Below, piece after piece: positions 26,501 through 39,796 of a stretch of 64,000 nucleotides of DNA. Source of the stretch: Zoroaster sp. YZ-2022 (Eukaryota; Echinodermata; Asteroidea; Forcipulatida; Zoroasteridae); assembly GCA_029582265.1 (NCBI GenBank), contig JAQQFT010000023.1, positions 3,249,071 through 3,313,070 on the forward strand, read 5' to 3'. The notes beneath the pieces are model-generated. The model was not told where the DNA came from and ran no database searches. It saw only the letters and a program-made list of their open reading frames with translations. The position numbers were made by a program, and so were the translations under genes. Every line of letters starts with the position of its first letter. Position 1 is the first letter of the stretch.

Positions 26501-29500
26501 TTTCTTAAATGGAGAACCTAAGCTTTAATTTAGATATAAAATTATCGGCCTCCCTTGAAAACTTTAAAAGTTATCCCCAACCACATTAATGTTTTTTTTG
26601 TAACACTGTATAGTGCTGTATTGTTTGCGGTGAAACCGCATGCAAGTTGACCGTATTTTACAGAGGGCTAAGTGTCCATGGAGGCCGTTTAAGGTACGAA
26701 ATAATTATCCAAATTCAAAAGTATGGTGTTTTCTAAAAGGGGAGAACCTAAGCTTTAATTTAGATATAAAATTATCGGCCTCCCTTGAAAACTTTAAAAG
26801 TTATTCCCAACCATAGAAATGTTTTTTTTGTAACACTGTATAGTGCTGTATTGTTTGCGGTGAAACCGCATGCAAGTTGACGGTATTTTACAGAGGGCTA
26901 TGTGTCCATGGAGGCCGTTTAAGGTACGAAATAATTATCCAAATTCAAAAGTATGGTGTTTTTCTGAAAGGGGAGAACCTAAGCTTTAATTTAGATATAA
27001 AATTATCGGCCTCCCTTGAAAACTTTAAAAGTTATTCCCAACCATAGAAATGTTTTTTTGTAACACTGTATAGTGCTGTATTGTTTGCGGTGAAACCGCA
27101 TGCAAGTTGACGGTATTTTACAGAGGGCTATGTGTCCATGGAGGCCGTTTAAGGTACGAAATAATTATCCAAATTCAAAAGTATGGTGTTTTTTCTGAAA
27201 GGGGAGAACCTAAGCTTTAATTTAGATATAAAATTATCGGCCTCCATTGAAAACTTTAAAAGTTATTCCCAACCATAGAAATGTTTTTTTTTGTAACACT
27301 GTATAGTGCTGTATTGTTTGCGGTGAAACCGCATGCAAGTTGACGGTATTTTACAGAGGGCTATGTGTCCATGGAGGCCGTTTAAGGTACGAAATAATTA
27401 TCCAAATTCAAAAGTATGGTGTTTTTCTGAAAGGGGAGAACCTAAGCTTTAATTTAGATATAAAATTATCGGCCTCCCTTGAAAACTTTAAAAGTTATTC
27501 CCAACCATAGAAATGTTTTTTGTAACACTGTATAGTGCTGTATTGTTTGCGGTGAAACCGCATGCAAGTTGACCGTATTTTACAGAGGGCTATGTGTCCA
27601 TGGAGGCCGTTTAAGGTACGAAATAATTATCCAAATTCAAAAGTATGTTGTTTTTCTGAAAGGGGAGAACCTAAGCTTTAATTTAGATATAAAATTATCG
27701 GCCTCCTTGAAAACTTTAAAAGTTATTCCCAACCATAGAAATGTTTTTTGGAACACTGTATAGTGTTGTATTGTTTGCGGTGAAACCGCATGCAAGTTGA
27801 CGGTATTTTACAGAGGGCTATGTGTCCATGGAGGCCGTTTAAGGTACGAAATAATTATCCAAATTCAAAAGTATGGTGTTTTTCTGAAAGGGGAGAACCT
27901 AAGCTTTAATTTAGATATAAAATTATCGGCCTCCCTTGAAAACTTTAAAAGTTATTCCCAACCATAGAAATGTTTTTTTTTGTAACACTGTATAGTGCTG
28001 TATTGTTTGCGGTGAAACCGCATGCAAGTTGACGGTATTTTACAGAGGGCTATGTGTCCATGGAGGCCGTTTAAGGTACGAAATAATTATCCAAATTCAA
28101 AAGTATGGTGTTTTTCTGAAAGGGAGAACCTAAGCTTTAATTTAGATATAAAATTATCGGCCTCCTTGAAAACTTTAAAAGTTATTCCCAACCCGAGAAG
28201 AGCTTTTTTGTAACACTGTATAGTGCTGTATTGTTTGCGGTGTAAGCGCATGCAAGTTGACGGTATTTTACAGAGGGCTATGTGTCCATGGAGGCCGTTT
28301 AAGGTACGAAATAATTATCCAAATTCAAAAGTATGGTGTTTTTATGAAAGTGGAGAACCTAAGCTTTAATTTAGATATAAAATTATCGGCCTCCCTTGAA
28401 AACTTTAAAAGTTATTCCCAACCATAGAAATGTTTTTTTGTAACACTGTATAGTGCTGTATTGTTTGCGGTGAAACCGCATGCAAGTTGACGGTATTTTA
28501 CAGAGGGCTATGTGTCCATGGAGGCCGTTTAAGGTACGAAATAATTATCCAAATTCAAAAGTATGGTGTTTTCTGAAAGGGGAGAACCTAAGCTTTAATT
28601 TAGATATAAAATTATCGGCCTCCCTTGAAAACTTTAAAAGTTATTCCCAACCATAGAAATGTTTTTTTTGTAACACTGTATAGTGCTGTATTGTTTGCGG
28701 TGAAACCGCATGCAAGTTGACGGTATTTTACAGAGGGCTATGTGTCCATGGAGGCCGTTTAAGGTACGAAATAATTATCCAAATTCAAAAGTATGGTGTT
28801 TTTCTGAAAGGGGAGAACCTAAGCTTTAATTTAGATATAAAATTATCGGCCACCCTTGAAAACTTTAAAAGTTATTCCCAACCATAGAAATGTTTTTTTT
28901 GTAACACTGTATAGTGCTGTATTGTTTGCGGTGAAACCGCATGCAAGTTGACCGTATTTTACAGAGGGCTATGTGTCCATGGAGGCCGTTTAAGGTACGA
29001 AATAATTATCCAAATTCAAAAGTATGGTGTTTTTCTGAAAGGGAGAACCTAAACTTTAATTTAGATATAAAATTATCGGCCTCCTTGAAAACTTTAAAAG
29101 TTATTCCCAACCATAGAAATGTTTTTTGTAACACTGTATAGTGCTGTATTGTTTGCGGTGAAACCGCATGCAAGTTGACGGTATTTTACAGAGGGCTATG
29201 TGTCCATGGAGGCCGTTTAAGGTACGAAATAATTATCCAAATTCAAAAGTATGGTGTTTTTCTGAAAGGGGAGAACCTAAGCTTTAATTTAGATATAAAA
29301 TTATCGCCCTCCCTTGAAAACTTTAAAAGTTATTCCCAACCATAGAAATGTTTTTTTTTGTAACACTGTATAGTTTGCGGTGAAACCGCATGCAAGTTGA
29401 CCGTATTTTACAGAGGGCTATGTGTCCATGGAGGCCGTTTAAGGTACGAAATAATTATCCAAATTCAAAAGTATGGTGTTTTTCTGAAAGGGGAGAACCT

Positions 29501-32500
29501 AAGCTTTAATTTAGATATAAAATTATCGGCCTCCCTTGAAAACTTTAAAAGTTATTCCCAACCATAGAAATGTTTTTTTGTAACACTGTATAGTGCTGTA
29601 TTGTTTGCGGTGAAACCGCATGCAAGTTGACCGTATTTTACAGAGGGCTATGTGTCCATGGAGGCCGTTTAAGGTACGAAATAATTATCCAAATTCAAAA
29701 GTATGGTGTTTTTCTGAAAGGGGAGAACCTAAGCTTTAATTTAGATATAAAATTATCGGCCTCCCTTGAAAACTTTAAAAGTTATTCCCAACCATAGAAA
29801 TGTTTTTTTTGTAACACTGTATAGTGCTGTATTGTTTGCGGTGAAACCGCATGCAAGTTGACGGTATTTTACAGAGGGCTATGTGTCCATGGAGGCCGTT
29901 TAAGGTACGAAATAATTATCCAAATTCAAAAGTATGGTGTTTTTCTGAAAGGGGAGAACCTAAGCTTTAATTTAGATATAAAATTATCGGCCTCCTTGAA
30001 AACTTAAAAAGTTATTCCCAACCATAGAAATGTTTTTTTGGAACACTGTATAGTGTTGTATTATTTGCGGTGAAACCGCATGCAAGTTGACGGTATTTTA
30101 CAGAGGGCTATGTGTCCATGGAGGCCGTTTAAGGTACGAAATAATTATCCAAATTCAAAAGTATGGTGTTTTTCTGAAAGGGAGAACCTAAGCTTTAATT
30201 TAGATATAAAATTATCGGCCTCCCTTGAAAACTTTAAAAGTTATTCCCAACCATAGAAATGTTTTTTTTTGTAACACTGTATAGTGCTGTATTGTTTGCG
30301 GTGAAACCGCATGCAAGTTGACGGTATTTTACAGAGGGCTATGTGTCCATGGAGGCCGTTTAAGGTACGAAATAATTATCCAAATTCAAAAGTATGGTGT
30401 TTTTCTGAAAGGGGAGAACCTAAGCTTTAATTTAGATATAAAATTATCGGCCTCCCTTGAAAACTTTAAAAGTTATTCCCAACCATAGAAATGTTTTTTT
30501 GTAACACTGTATAGTGGTGTATTGTTTGCGGTGAAACCGCATGCAAGTTGACCGGTATTTTACAGAGGGCTATGTGTCCATGGAGGCCGTTTAAGGTACG
30601 AAATAATTATCCAAATTCAAAAGTATGGTGTTTTTCTGAAAGGGGAGAACCTAAGCTTTAATTTAGATATAAAATTATCGGCCTCCATTGAAAACTTTAT
30701 AAGTTATTCCCAACCATAGAAATGTTTTTTTTGTAACACTGTATAGTGCTGTATTGTTTGCGGTGAAACCGCATGCAAGTTGACCGTATTTTACAGAGGG
30801 CTATGTGTCCATGGAGGCCGTTTAAGGTACGAAATAATTATCCAAATTCAAAAGTATGGTGTTTTTCTGAAAGGGGAGAACCTAAGCTTTAATTTAGATA
30901 TAAAATTATCGGCCTCCTTTGAAAACTTTAAAAGTTATTCCCAACCATAGAAATGTTTTTTTTGTAACACTGTATAGTGCTGTATTCTTTGCGGTGAAAC
31001 CGCATGCAAGTTGCCGGTATTTTACAGAGGGCTATGTGTCCATGGAGGCCGTTTAAGGTACGAAATAATTATCCAAATTCAAAAGTATGGTGTTTTTCTG
31101 AAAGGGGAGAACCTAAGCTTTAATTTAGATATAAAATTATCGGCCTCCCTTGAAAACTTTAAAAGTTATTCCCAACCATAGAAATGTTTTTTTGTAACAC
31201 TGTATAGTGAGGTATTGTGTGTGGTGAAACCGCATGCAAGTTGACGGTATTTTACAGAGGGCTATGTGTCCATGGAGGCCGTTTAAGGTACGAAATAATT
31301 ATCCAAATTCAAAAGTATGGTGTTTTTCTGAAAGGGAGAACCTAAGCTTTAATTTAGATATAAAATTATCGGCCTCCCTTGAAAACTTTAAAAGTTATTC
31401 CCAACCATAGAAATGTTTTTTTTTGTAACACTGTATAGTGCTGTATTGTTTGCGGTGAAACCGCATGCAAGTTGACGGTATTTTACAGAGGGCTATGTGT
31501 CCATGGAGGCCGTTTAAGGTACGAAATAATTATCCAAATTCAAAAGTATGGTGTTTTTCTGAAAGGGGAGAACCTAAGCTTTAATTTAGATATAAAATTA
31601 TCGGCCTCGCTTGAAAACATTAAAAGTTATTCCCAACCATAGAAATGTTTTTTTGTAACACTGTATAGTGTTGTATTGTTTGCGGTGAAACCGCATGCAA
31701 GTTGACCGTATTTTACAGAGGGCTATGTGTCCATGGAGGCCGTTTAAGGTACGAAATAATTATCCAAATTCAAAAGTATGGTGTTTTTCTGAAAGGGGAG
31801 AACCTAAGCTTTAATTTAGATATAAAATTATCGGCCTCGCTTGAAAACTTTAAAAGTTATTCCCAACCATAGAAATGTTTTTTTTTGTAACACTGTATAG
31901 TGCTGTATTGTTTGCGGTGAAACCGCATGCAAGTTGACGGTATTTTACAGAGGGCTATGTGTCCATGGAGGCCGTTTAAGGTACGAAATAATTATCCAAA
32001 TTCAAAAGTATGGTGTTTTTCTGAAAGGGGAGAACCTAAGCTTTAATTTAGATATAAAATTATCGGCCTCCCTTGAAAACTTTAAAAGTTATTCCCAACC
32101 ATAGAAATGTTTTTTTTGTAACACTGTATAGTGATGTATTGTTTGCGGTGAAACCGCATGCAAGTTGACGGTATTTTACAGAGGGCTATGTGTCCATGGA
32201 GGCCGTTTAAGGTACGAAATAATTATCCAAATTCAAAAGTATGGTGTTTTTCTGAAAGGGAGAACCTAAGCTTTAATTTAGATATAAAATTATCGGCCTC
32301 CCTTGAAAACTTTAAAAGTTATTCCCAACCATAGAAATGTTTTTTTTGTAACACTGTATAGTGCTGTATTGTTTGCGGTGAAACCGCATGCAAGTTGCCG
32401 GTATTTTACAGAGGGCTATGTGTCCATGGAGGCCGTTTAAGGTACGAAATAATTATCCAAATTCAAAAGTATGGTGTTTTTCTGAAAGGGGAGAACCTAA

Positions 32501-35500
32501 GCTTTAATTTAGATATAAAATTATCGGCCTCCCTTGAAAACTTTAAAAGTTATTCCCAACCATAGAAATGTTTTTTTGTAACACTGTATAGTGCTGTATT
32601 GTTTGCGGTGAAACCGCATGCAAGTTGACGGTATTTTACAGAGGGCTATGTGTCCATGGAGGCCGTTTAAGGTACGAAATAATTATCCAAATTCAAAAGT
32701 ATTGGGTTTTTCTGAAAGGGGAGAACCTAAGCTTTAATTTAGATGTAAAATTATCGGCCCTGCTTGAAAACTTTAAAAGTTATTCCCAACCATAGAAATG
32801 TTTTTTTTTGTAACACTGTTTAGTGCTGTATTGTTTGCGGTGAAACCGCATGCAAGTTGACCGTATTTTACAGAGGGCTATGTGTCCATGGAGGCCGTTT
32901 AAGGTACGAAATAATTATCCAAATTCAAAAGTATGGTGTTTTTCTGAAAGGGGAGAACCTAAGCTTTAATTTAGATATAAAATTATCGGCCTCCCTTTGA
33001 AAACTTTAAAAGTTATTCCCAACCATAAAAATGTTTTTTTTGTAACACTGTATAGTGCTGTATTGTTTGCGGTGAAACCGCATGCAAGTTGACGGTATTT
33101 TACAGAGGGCTATGTGTCCATGGAGGCCGTTTAAGGTACGAAATAATTATCCAAATTCAAAAGTATGGTGTTTTTCTGAAAGGGGAGAACCTAAGCTTTA
33201 ATTTAGATATAAAATTATCGGCCTCCTTGAAAACTTTAAAAGTTATTCCCAACCATAGAAATGTTTTTTTTGTAACACTGTATAGTGCTGTATTGTTTGC
33301 GGTGAAACCGCATGCAAGTTGACCGTATTTTACAGAGGGCTATGTGTCCATGGAGGCCGTTTAAGGTACGAAATAATTATCCAAATTCAAAAGTATGGTG
33401 TTTTTCTGAAAGGGGAGAACCTAAGCTTTAATTTAGATATAAAATTATCGGCCTCCCTTGAAAACTTTAAAAGTTATTCCCAACCATAGAAATGTTTTTT
33501 TGTAACACTGTATAGTGCTGTATTGTTTGCGGTGAAACCGCATGCAAGTTGACGGTATTTTACAGAGGGCTATGGTGTCCATGGAGGCCGTTTAAGGTAC
33601 GAAATAATTATCCAAATTCAAAAGTATGGTGTTTTTCTGAAAGGGAGAACCTAAGCTTTAATTTAGATATAAAATTATCGGCCTCCCTTGAAAACTTTAA
33701 AAGTTATTCCCAACCCTAGAAATGTTTTTTTGTAACACTGTATAGTGCTGTATTGTTTGCGGTGAAACCGCATGCAAGTTGACGGTATTTACAGAGGGCT
33801 ATGTGTCCATGGAGGCCGTTTAAGGTACGAAATAATTATCCAAATTCAAAAGTATGGTGTTTTTCTGAAAGGGGAGAACCTAAGCTTTAATTTAGATATA
33901 AAATTATCGGCCTCCCTTGAAAACTTTAAAAGTTATTCCCAACCATAGAAATGTTTTTTTGTAACACTGTATAGTGCTGTATTGTTTGCGGTGAAACCGC
34001 ATGCAAGTTGACGGTATTTTACAGAGGGCTATGTGTCCATGGAGGCCGTTTAAGGTACGAAATAATTATCCAAATTCAAAAGTATGGTGTTTTTCTGAAA
34101 GGGGAGAACCTAAGCTTTAATTTAGATATAAAATTATCGGCCTCCCTTGAAAACTTTAAAAGTTATTCCCAACCATAGAAATGTTTTTTTGTAACACTGT
34201 ATAGTGCTGTATTGTTTGCGGTGAAACCGCATGCAAGTTGACCGTATTTTACAGAGGGCTATGTGTCCATGGAGGCCGTTTAAGGTACGAAATAATTATC
34301 CAAATTCAAAAATATGGTGTTTTTCTGAAAGGGGAGAACCTAAGCTTTAATTTAGATATAAAATTATCGGCCTCCCTTGAAAACTTTAAAAGTTATTCCC
34401 AACCATAGAAATGTTTTTTTTGTAACACTGTATAGTGCTGTATTGTTTGCGGTGAAACCGCATGCAAGTTGACGGTATTTTACAGAGGGCTATGTGTCCA
34501 TGGAGGCCGTTTAAGGTACGAAATAATTATCCAAATTCAAAAGTATGGTGTTTTTCTGAAAGGGGAGAACCTAAGCTTTAATAATTTAGATATAAAATTA
34601 TCGGCCTCCCTTGAAAACTTTAAAAGTTATTCCCAACCATAGAAATGTTTTATTTGTAACACTGTATAGTGCTGTATTGTTTGCGGTGAAACCGCATGCA
34701 AGTTGACGGTTTTTACAGAGGGCTATGTGTCCATGGAGGCCGTTTAAGGTACGAAATAATTATCCAAATTCAAAAGTATGGTGTTTTTCTGAAAGGGGAG
34801 AACCTAAGCTTTAATTTAGATATAAAATTATCGGCCTCCCTTGAAAACTTTAAAAGTTATTCCCAACAATAGAAATGTTTTTTTGTAACACTGTATAGTG
34901 CTGTATTGTTTGCGGTGAAACCGCATGCAAGTTGACCGTATTTTATAGAGGGCTATGTGTCCATGGAGGCCGTTTAAGGTACGAAATAATTATCCAAATT
35001 CAAAAGTATGGTGTTTTTCTGAAAGGGGAGAACATAAGCTTTAATTTAGATATAAAATTATCGGCCGCCATTGAAAACTTTAAAAGTTATTCCCAAACAT
35101 AGAAATGTTTTTTTGTAACACCGTATAGTGCTGTATTGTTTGCGGTGAAACCGCATGCATGTTGACGGTATTTTACAGAGGGCTATGTGTCCATGGAGGC
35201 CGTTTAAGGTACGAAATAATTATCCAAATTCAAAAGTATGGTGTTTTTCTGAAAGGGGAGAACCTAAGCTTTAATTTAGATATAAAATTATCGGCCTCCT
35301 TGAAAACTTTAAAAGTTATTCCCAACCATAGAAATGTTTTTTTGTAAAACTGTATAGTGCTGTATTGTTTGCGGTGAAACCGCATGCAAGTTGACGGTAT
35401 TTACAGAGGGCTATGTGTCCATGGAGGCCGTTTAAGGTACGAAATAATTATCCAAATTCAAAAGTATGGTGTTTTTCTGAAAGGGGAGAACCTAAGCTTT

Positions 35501-36399
35501 AATTTAGATATAAAATTATCGGCCTCCCTTGAAAACTTAAAAAGTTATTCCCAACCATAGAAATGTTTTTTTGGAACACTGTATAGTGCTGTATTGTTTG
35601 CGGTGAAACCGCATGCAAGTTGACGGTATTTTACAGAGGGCTATGTGTCCATGGAGGCCGTTTAAGGTACGAAATAATTATCTGAAAGGGGAGAACCTAA
35701 GTTTTAATTTAGATATAAAATTATCGGCCTCCCTTGAAAACTTTAAAGGTTATTCCCAACCATAGAAAAGTTTTTTTTTGTAACACTGTATAGTGCTGTA
35801 TTGTTTGCGGTGAAACCGCATGCAAGTTGACCGTATTTTTACAGAGGGCTATGTGTCCATGGAGGCCGTTTTAAGGTACGAAATAATTATCCAAATTCAA
35901 AAGTATGGTGTTTTTCTGAAAGGGGAGAACCTAAGCTTTAATTTAGATATAAAATTATCGGCCTCCTTTGAAAACTTTAAAAGTTATTCCCAACCATAGA
36001 AATGTTTTTTTTGTAACACTGTATAGTGCTGTATTGTTTGCGGTGAAACCGCATGCAAGTTGACGGTATTTTACAGAGGGCTAAGTGTCCATGGAGGCCG
36101 TTTAAGGTACGAAATAATTATCCAAATTCAAAAGTATGGTGTTTTTCTGAAAGGGAGAACCTAAGCTTTAATTTAGATATAAAATTATCGGCCTCCCTTG
36201 AAAACTTTAAAAGTTATTCCCAACCATAGAAATGTTTTTTGTAACACTGTATAGTGTTGTATTGTTTGCGGTGAAACCGCATGCAAGTTGACCGGTATTT
36301 TACAGAGGGCGATGTCCATGGAGGCCGTTTAAGGTACGAAATAATTATCCAAATTCAAAAGTATGGTGTTTTTCTGAAAGGGGAGAACCTAAGCTTTAA

Positions 36400-39296
36400 T
36401 TTAGATATAAAATTATCGGCCTCCTTGAAAACTTTTAAAAGTTATTCCTAACCATAGAAATGTTTTTTGTAACACTGTATAGTGTTGTATTGTTTGCGGT
36501 GAAACCGCATGCAAGTTTGACCGTATTTTTACAGAGGGCTATGTGTCCATGGAGGCCGTTTAAGGTACGAAATAATTATCAAATTCAAAAGTATGGTGTT
36601 TTTCTGAAAAACGTGAGAACCTAAGATTTAATTTAGATATAAAATTATCGGCCTCTTGAAAACTTTAAAAAGTTATTCCCAACCCGAAGAAATGTGTTTT
36701 TTTTGTAACATCTGTATAGCAGTGCTGTCATTGTTTGCGGTGAAACCGCATGCAAGTTGGACCGTATTTTTACAGAGGGCTAAGGCGGTCCATGGAGGCC
36801 AAGCTTAAGGTGTAGGAAATAATGCATCCAAATTCAAAAAAGTATTGGTTTTTCTGAAAGGAAAGGAGAACCTAAGCTATAATTTATATATAAAATTATC
36901 GGCTCTCATTCTTGAAAACTCTTAAAGTTATTCCCAACCCTAGAAATGTTTTTTTGTAACACTGTATAGAGCAGTGTTGTATTGTTTGCGGTGAAACCGC
37001 ATGCAGTTGACGGTATTTACAGAGGGCTATGTCCATGGAGGGTTAAGGTACGATGAATAATTATCCAAAATTAAAAGTATTGGTGTTTTTCTGAAAGGGA
37101 GAACTTAAGCCAAGTTTAATTTAGATATAAAAATTATCGGCCCTCCCTTGAAAACTTTAAAATTTTTTCCCAACCTAATAAATGTTTTTTTTTTGTAACA
37201 CTTGTATAGTGTTATATTGTTTGTAGGAAACCCGTACATGTTGACGGTATTTTTACAGAGGTGGGCTGGTGTCCATGGAGGCCGTTTAAGGCTACGAAAT
37301 AATTATCCAAATTCAAAAAGGTATGGTGTATTTGTCTGAAAGGGGAGAACCTAAGCTTTAATTTGACCAGATATAAAATTATCGGCCTCCCTTGAAAACT
37401 TTTAAAGTTATTCCCAAATCCATAGAAATGTTTTTTTGTACCAGCCCGACAGTATAGTGTTGCAGTGTTGTTTGCGGTGAAACCGCATGCAAGTTGACGA
37501 CCGTATTTTACAGAGGGCTATGCGTCTGCTGGAGGCCGTTTGCACGAAACATCACCCAAATTAAAAAGTATGGTGTTTTTCTGAAAGGGGAGAACCTAAG
37601 ATTTAATTTAGATATAAAATTATCGGCCTCCCTTGAAAACTTTAAAAAGTTATTCCCAACCCTATAGAAATGTTTTTTTTGTAACAACTGTATAGGCGTT
37701 GTATTGTTTTGCGGTGAAACCGCATGCAAGTTGGACCCGTATGGGTGGTTTACAGAGGGCTATGTGTCCATGTTCGAGGCTGTTTAAGGTACGAAATGTT
37801 AATTATCTCAAATTCAAAAGTACGTGTGTTTTTCGAAAGGGAGAACCTAAGCTTTAATTTAGATATATAATAGAATTGTCGGCCTCTCTTGAAAACTTTA
37901 AAAGTTATTCCCAACCCAGAAAATGTGGCTTTTTTTGTAACACTGATAGTGTTGTATTGTTTGCGGTGAAACCCGCATGCAAGTTGACGGTATTTTTTTA
38001 CAGAGGGCTAAGTGTCCATGGAGGCTGTTTAGTTTAGGTGCACGAAATAATTATCCAAATTCAAAAAGTATGGTGTTTTTCTGAAAGGGGAGAGAACTAA
38101 GCTTTAATTTAGATATAAACATTATTATCGGCCTCCTTGAAAACTTTTAAAAGTTTTATCCCCAACCATAGAAATGTTTTTTTTGTAACACTGTATAGTG
38201 TTGCAATATTGTTTGCGGTGAAACCGCATGCATGCGTGTTGACGGTATTTTTACAGGAGGGCTATGTGTCCATGGAGGCTGTTTAAGGTAGAAATACTCA
38301 TCCAAATTGCAAAAAGTATGGTGGTATTTTTTCTGAAAGGGGGAGAACCTAAGCTTTAATTTAGATATAAAATTATCGGCCTCCTTGAAAAACTTTAAAA
38401 GTTAATTCCTAACCATAGAAATGTTTTTTTTTGTAACACTGTATGTGCTTGTATTGTTTGCGGTGAAACCGCATGCAAGTTGAACTGTATTTTACAGAGG
38501 GCTATGTGGCCCATGTAGGTCCTTTTTAAGGTGCGGAAATAATTATCCAAATTGCAAAAGTATGGTATTTTTCTGAAAGGGGAGAACCTAAGCTTTAATT
38601 TAGATCTAAAAATTATCGGCCCTTGAAACCTTTAAAAGTTATTCCTAAACCATGTTAAATGTTTTTTGTAACACTGTATAGGTGTTGCATTGTTTGCGGT
38701 GAAACCATGCATGCAAGTTGACGGTATATTTTACAGAGGGCTAGTGTGTCCATGGAGGCCACTTTAAGGTACGAAATTATTATCCAAATTCAACGAAGTA
38801 TGGTGTTTTTCTGAAAGGGAGAGAACCCAAGTTTTAATTTAGATAAAAAATTATCGGCTCCCTTGAAAACCTTTAAAGTTATTCCAACCATAGAAATGTT
38901 TTTTTTTTGTGCAACACTGTATAGTGTTGTATTGTTTGCGGTGAAAGTCCGCACGCAAGCGACCGTATTTTACAGAGGTTAAGTAAATTCATGTGAGGAG
39001 GCTGTTTATGTACGAACATAATTATCCAAATCTGGGCAAAAATGGTATAGTTTCTGAAAGGGAGAACCTGCTTTTGTAATTCTAGATATAAAATTATCGG
39101 CCCCTTGAAACTTTTAAAAGTTATTCCCATACCATAGAAATGTTTTTTTGTAACACTGTATAGTGTTGTATTGTTTGCGGTGAAAACCGCATGCAAGTTA
39201 GGATTTCATATTTTGCACAGAGGGCTATGTCCATGGAGGCCGTTTAAGGCACGAAATATTTATCCAAATTGAAAAAAGTATGGTGTTTTTTCTTTC
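36400..39296. repeat. Degraded right end of satellite C
   Basis: The period continues, but units gain many small insertions and losses (for example around 36700-36800, 37200-37300, 37740-37800 and 38940-39060), unlike the near-uniform units to the left. This could be true array-edge decay or poor consensus next to the gap. Confidence 0.85.
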
Positions 39297-39796
39297 NNNN
39301 NNNNNNNNNNNNNNNNNNNNNNNNNNNNNNNNNNNNNNNNNNNNNNNNNNNNNNNNNNNNNNNNNNNNNNNNNNNNNNNNNNNNNNNNNNNNNNNNNNNN
39401 NNNNNNNNNNNNNNNNNNNNNNNNNNNNNNNNNNNNNNNNNNNNNNNNNNNNNNNNNNNNNNNNNNNNNNNNNNNNNNNNNNNNNNNNNNNNNNNNNNNN
39501 NNNNNNNNNNNNNNNNNNNNNNNNNNNNNNNNNNNNNNNNNNNNNNNNNNNNNNNNNNNNNNNNNNNNNNNNNNNNNNNNNNNNNNNNNNNNNNNNNNNN
39601 NNNNNNNNNNNNNNNNNNNNNNNNNNNNNNNNNNNNNNNNNNNNNNNNNNNNNNNNNNNNNNNNNNNNNNNNNNNNNNNNNNNNNNNNNNNNNNNNNNNN
39701 NNNNNNNNNNNNNNNNNNNNNNNNNNNNNNNNNNNNNNNNNNNNNNNNNNNNNNNNNNNNNNNNNNNNNNNNNNNNNNNNNNNNNNNNNNNNNNNN
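39297..39796. other. Assembly gap, exactly 500 N
   Basis: The second run of exactly 500 N. The right side of the gap is not satellite, so the true junction between satellite C and the flanking sequence is not in the data. Confidence 0.98.

Larger units (their letters stand above)
5335..39296. repeat. Satellite C, tandem array, unit about 230 bp, about 148 copies
   Basis: An unbroken head-to-tail array that fills an entire contig. Successive TGCAAGTTGACGG phrases lie 229-232 bp apart (for example 5511, 5741, 5973). Each unit holds the NcoI palindrome CCATGG, GGAGGCCGTTTAAGGTACG, the HindIII site in CCTAAGCTTTAATTT, a poly-T run of 6 to 10 bases, and GCGGTGAAACCGCATGC. Variation is mostly poly-T length, G-run length (AAAGGGAG or AAAGGGGAG), GACGG against GACCG, and the base in TATAGTGNTG. 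Short plus-strand frames of about 60-77 codons, open in some units, are by-products: 230 is not a multiple of 3 and the frame breaks from unit to unit. Confidence 0.98.

Noticed and set aside
5517..35347. Many similar 60-77 codon plus-strand frames inside satellite C as a repeated small-protein family
   Set aside because: They are the same satellite phrase read in whichever units lack an interrupting indel. The 230-bp period is not a multiple of 3, and open and closed units alternate with poly-T and G-run length.
5335..39296. CRISPR-like array
   Set aside because: Units are contiguous with no unique spacers, the unit is 230 bp, and the context is eukaryotic.
5335..39296. CENP-B box in satellite C
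   Set aside because: I found no sequence fitting the TTCG....A..CGGG pattern in the unit, so I do not call a centromere on this ground.
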